Part shown: positions 61,298 to 64,000 of the stretch, one piece after another | Layout: each line of letters begins with the position of its first letter | Position numbering within the stretch: the stretch's first letter is position 1 | Assembly: GCA_018238545.1 (NCBI GenBank) | Contig: JABCTC010000005.1 | Span: forward strand, 1 to 64,000 | Direction: 5' to 3' | Length of the DNA: 64,000 nt | DNA from: Candidatus Heimdallarchaeota archaeon | GTDB taxonomy: Archaea > Asgardarchaeota > Heimdallarchaeia > Heimdallarchaeales > Heimdallarchaeaceae | Notes under the pieces: model-generated | Database searches by the model: none | Seen by the model: only the letters and a program-made list of their open reading frames with translations | Told to the model about the DNA's origin: nothing | Position numbers and translations under genes: made by a program

Positions 61298-63159
61298 TGA
61301 AGAACATTAAGATATCTACAATATTTATAATTTTCTTGTTCTTATTCAGTTCAAGCACTCTGTCAATTATTGAAACTACAAGCATCGTTATAGCAGGTAG
61401 TTCAAGTTCAGGAGACATTCCACCTCCAAGTGGTTCTGGCGGTGATACGGGAGGAGGAGGAGCTGCTGGAGGATTATATCTCAACTACAGAATCCCATTA
61501 CTGTTTCGCTCTGGTCCCTATGGTCCTTCGTTAATTGCAATAAATTCTATAGAAAATGAAACATTAGTTATTTTCGAATTCAATAACACAAGATTTCCAG
61601 ATTACACTGCAGTGATAAATGTAGGTGAAACCTTAATTCTAGATCCTTCAAAAATACCAGAACTCAGAAATGGTTCACTTATTCAAGCTTTTACCCCGCT
61701 TCAAATTACTGTTTTTCATCAATCTAATTCGCCCGGATTTGATGATACATATTCCTACTCTCCGTTAGTGATGCAAATGTGGGGAAGAATTTACCAATCA
61801 GTTTACGATGATATGCGTGCTATCATTGTTGCAGGATATAATAACACAGAAATTGAAATTAGAACTCCTGGAAAAGAATCAGAATATATTGACATACCTT
61901 TAATTGGTCAAACTACAAATATCACTGTTTCTAAGGATACGATTATTGAAGCAAATGGTCCAATAGGAGTGGTTTTTTACTCTCTATCTAGCACCACTGG
62001 TTCTTTTACTTTTACAGGCATACCCCACTTTCTCTGGGGAACTGAATACTTCGTTTACAGTAGACCAGCAAATGACACTTTACCTCTACTTGAAGGGGAC
62101 ATAGAACTGTCAATATCAGCTGTAGGATTAGGGGAGAAGATACACGCTATTACAAATCTCAATGATGATCATCTTGTAGATATTCCAGATAATGAATCAG
62201 TTTTAGTTCCAAATAGTAATCTAGATCCCGGAGAATACTATCACAACTTTGTGAGTCTTACTACATATTTTTCACTAACAGCTTTGTATAATTATACATA
62301 TAATGGAGTAGCTCACAAATCAGCTATTGGATATATTTCGGTCGAAAATATGAAATACGCAGAACTATTCTACACAAAATTCGCTTATAATAACAGCGAA
62401 CTTAAATCTGTTATCTTAACAGATGCAACACCAGTATATCCTCTAGTTATTCTTGGAATGGACATATACCTTGACATCGAAAATTATATCGAATTAAACA
62501 AAGGGGATTACTTCTCGTATAGTGGACATGAGTATTTAGGTGTTTTTGGAAACGGATCAGTCTATTCTTTTGTAGAAACATCTACCCCCGAAACAATCAA
62601 CTGGAATAGTTCCACAAACATTCTTTATCCACTTAATTTATTCTCATATAAGTATAGTACATCAACTTATTTCCCCTCCTGGTACAGATTCCCCAACATA
62701 AATGTAAAAGAAGTGTTGATTAGTCCTAAAATTCCTACAGAATTCCGTAGATTACAGTTAGATATTTTTGTTCAAAACAACGGTTCAATTCCTTCTGCTC
62801 CGTTTTGGGTAACTGTTTATGTTAATGATTCACTAAAAATCAATACAAAACTGGATGGTATAGATATTAATCAGAGTATCCCTGTAACATATGAAGAATT
62901 CCAAAGCTTTGGTTTAAAAATTCTAAATGTTTCAATATTCACGGATTCTCAAAACCAAATATTTGAACTCGCAGAATTTGACAACTCGCTTCAATTCTTT
63001 ATTGAAATTAAGCGTAATTGGAACATAATTTATACAGGGGTTGCCATAGCAGTCGCAGTAGTAGGGTTTGTTGTATACATTATTACAAAAAAAATAGTAA
63101 AACAACGTAAAAAGAACAAATCTCGATTCGATGTTATTCTCAGTGATATTGAGGTCTGA
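61297..63159 (+). CDS. Large extracellular protein with CARDB-like domain and C-terminal anchor
   Basis: 620 residues. Signal (about 5-28), Ser/Gly-rich linker (GSSSSGDIPPPSGSGGDTGGGG region), a large beta-rich ectodomain with many NxS/T, a CARDB-like segment (about 475-580; FRRLQLDIFVQNNGSIPSAPF), and a TM near the C-terminus (about 585-605) with basic tail. A surface-exposed cell-envelope role is likely. It begins one base inside the DUF58 stop (TAATG). Confidence 0.75.
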   Translation: MKNIKISTIFIIFLFLFSSSTLSIIETTSIVIAGSSSSGDIPPPSGSGGDTGGGGAAGGLYLNYRIPLLFRSGPYGPSLIAINSIENETLVIFEFNNTRFPDYTAVINVGETLILDPSKIPELRNGSLIQAFTPLQITVFHQSNSPGFDDTYSYSPLVMQMWGRIYQSVYDDMRAIIVAGYNNTEIEIRTPGKESEYIDIPLIGQTTNITVSKDTIIEANGPIGVVFYSLSSTTGSFTFTGIPHFLWGTEYFVYSRPANDTLPLLEGDIELSISAVGLGEKIHAITNLNDDHLVDIPDNESVLVPNSNLDPGEYYHNFVSLTTYFSLTALYNYTYNGVAHKSAIGYISVENMKYAELFYTKFAYNNSELKSVILTDATPVYPLVILGMDIYLDIENYIELNKGDYFSYSGHEYLGVFGNGSVYSFVETSTPETINWNSSTNILYPLNLFSYKYSTSTYFPSWYRFPNINVKEVLISPKIPTEFRRLQLDIFVQNNGSIPSAPFWVTVYVNDSLKINTKLDGIDINQSIPVTYEEFQSFGLKILNVSIFTDSQNQIFELAEFDNSLQFFIEIKRNWNIIYTGVAIAVAVVGFVVYIITKKIVKQRKKNKSRFDVILSDIEV

Positions 63160-63163
63160 AAAA

Positions 63164-64000
63164 ATGGTTGCCAATCTAGAAGATAATCAAATTAAGAAAC
63201 GTAAAGAAAACGAGAAAGAAGAGTTTACGCCCCTTAGCGTGATATTAGCTAGGGATCTTATTTTCATGGATTGGACTGTTCAATTTGGAGGACAGATATT
63301 AGGATTGATAGTTGGTGTGCTCTTAGGTTTTCTATTTGGTGCAAATATGGGCGCTTTGTTTGGTTTTGGTGACTCAGATACCATCGATTTTTCAGCTTAC
63401 CTTGCAATACAGATAGGAACAATAATTGCTGTTCTAGTTTTAAGTGTTTTTTATATTCAGAAGATGGGTATTAAAATTAATTCACCAAAGAAGATAGCAA
63501 GAAACAAACTTAATATAGCAAAAATATCTTTCTTTGGTCTTTCTTTCATCTTTGCTCTAGCTTTACTATATAACTCTGTCCTCGTTCCTGCAGTTCATAA
63601 AGTTGCAGGGATATTAGTTGAACCAGGAGTCCCAGAACCTGGCACAGAACCAACACAGGGAGTTTATGTTGATTTTAAAACCACCAATCAATATATTTTT
63701 CTTTTAGTAACAATAATGTTAGCAGTTGCAGTTTTTGCTTTGCTTTTTGCTGGCATCATGTATGCGATCAACGTCAAAGTTAATACAAAAATAGGTGTCG
63801 CAATCGGCTCATCAACAATTTTGTTAACCTTCTATCTACTTTCTCAAGGTTCAATTCAGTCTTACATATTAGAAGCATTTTCTACGAAATCATATTCTTT
63901 ACTTTTAGTTTTTCTTACTGATTTCTTCTATTATTTGCTAGTCGCATTTATCACAATATTGGCTTATCACTTAAGTAGAAGGATTGAACTTTCAGTTCTT
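63164..64000 (+). CDS. Polytopic membrane protein, partial
   Basis: Starts at ATG 63164 (4 bp after the preceding stop) and runs to the window edge with no stop. The 279 codons visible encode an acidic/basic N-terminus (KKRKENEKEEF), then about six TM segments (starting WTVQFGGQILGLIVGVLLGFLFG) and a Pro-rich loop (VEPGVPEPGTEP). Seventh gene of the MoxR operon. Its C-terminus lies outside the window. Confidence 0.65.
   Translation, partial: MVANLEDNQIKKRKENEKEEFTPLSVILARDLIFMDWTVQFGGQILGLIVGVLLGFLFGANMGALFGFGDSDTIDFSAYLAIQIGTIIAVLVLSVFYIQKMGIKINSPKKIARNKLNIAKISFFGLSFIFALALLYNSVLVPAVHKVAGILVEPGVPEPGTEPTQGVYVDFKTTNQYIFLLVTIMLAVAVFALLFAGIMYAINVKVNTKIGVAIGSSTILLTFYLLSQGSIQSYILEAFSTKSYSLLLVFLTDFFYYLLVAFITILAYHLSRRIELSVL

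Noticed and set aside
1..64000. CRISPR arrays and rRNA
   Set aside because: No regularly spaced identical repeats and no rRNA-like stretches were seen.

Overview
The window reads as an AT-rich, gene-dense archaeal chromosome segment, most likely from an Asgard archaeon. The archaeal side is shown by F420 biosynthesis genes (cofD, cofC), an origin-associated GTPase set (oapA/oapB/oapC-like), AK6-type adenylate kinase, a BpsA-like protein, an intron-containing tRNA-Tyr, PAC2 and an RNA polymerase H/Rpb5 subunit. The Asgard side is shown by a Ras-like small GTPase, a TPR protein with a longin/roadblock-like tail, and above all an Rpb5 that carries the eukaryote-type N-terminal jaw domain. I would guess a Heimdallarchaeia-like lineage, but that placement is inference. 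TTG starts with nearby Shine-Dalgarno motifs, ATGA overlaps and some apparently leaderless genes are all present. The last gene runs off the right edge.

Layout. 0.3-4.6 kb: YjbQ-type protein, zinc-ribbon protein, a large helical unknown, BpsA-like methyltransferase-fold protein, OapC-like zinc ribbon. 4.7-5.5 kb: full-length Rpb5 with a lysine-rich tail. 5.6-9.0 kb: F420 operon (cofD, TIM-barrel flavoprotein-like gene, cofC, M24 peptidase). 9.1-11.2 kb: membrane zinc-ribbon protein, oapA-oapB, AK6 kinase. 11.3-12.5 kb: AbrB-type regulator plus arsenite methyltransferase. 12.5-17.6 kb: PlsY-like acyltransferase, phosphohexomutase, cysteine-cluster protein, and a two-gene gluconeogenic operon (class II aldolase, class I FBPase). 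17.8-20.9 kb: a stop-interrupted DUF4234 gene and a GC-richer IS607-type element with decayed tnpA and an unusually long tnpB. 21-28 kb: metabolic genes (aldo/keto reductase, CoA-acyltransferase fold, acyl-CoA dehydrogenase) and an arsR / permease / thioredoxin arsenic-type module with a clear operator. 28-41 kb: Ras-like GTPase, Zn-methyltransferase fusion, ExoIII, transporters, HEAT and TPR proteins, paired small zinc proteins, secreted proteins, an F420-type oxidoreductase, superoxide reductase. 41.3 kb: tRNA-Tyr with a 47-nt intron.

41.5-45.2 kb holds the most interesting candidate system: a three-gene operon of a DUF2207-like membrane protein ending in a Gly-rich (Cys-Ala)6 tail, a PqqD-like/radical SAM/SPASM protein, and a SAM methyltransferase. 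The tail codons double as the Shine-Dalgarno of the radical SAM gene. This looks like a modification system acting on the cytosolic tail of a membrane protein.

46-53 kb: second tnpB-type gene without tnpA, HEAT protein, fused PorG-PorD without alpha/beta neighbours, PAC2, MFS transporter. 53.4-54.7 kb: ACT-like protein plus double-wHTH regulator, preceded by helically phased repeats and followed by a remnant of a second ACT-like gene. 54.8-64 kb: a tightly packed seven-gene operon built on MoxR ATPase and DUF58, with five membrane or surface proteins, one of them an internal duplication. Membrane-protein assembly or maturation is a plausible role; substrate unknown.
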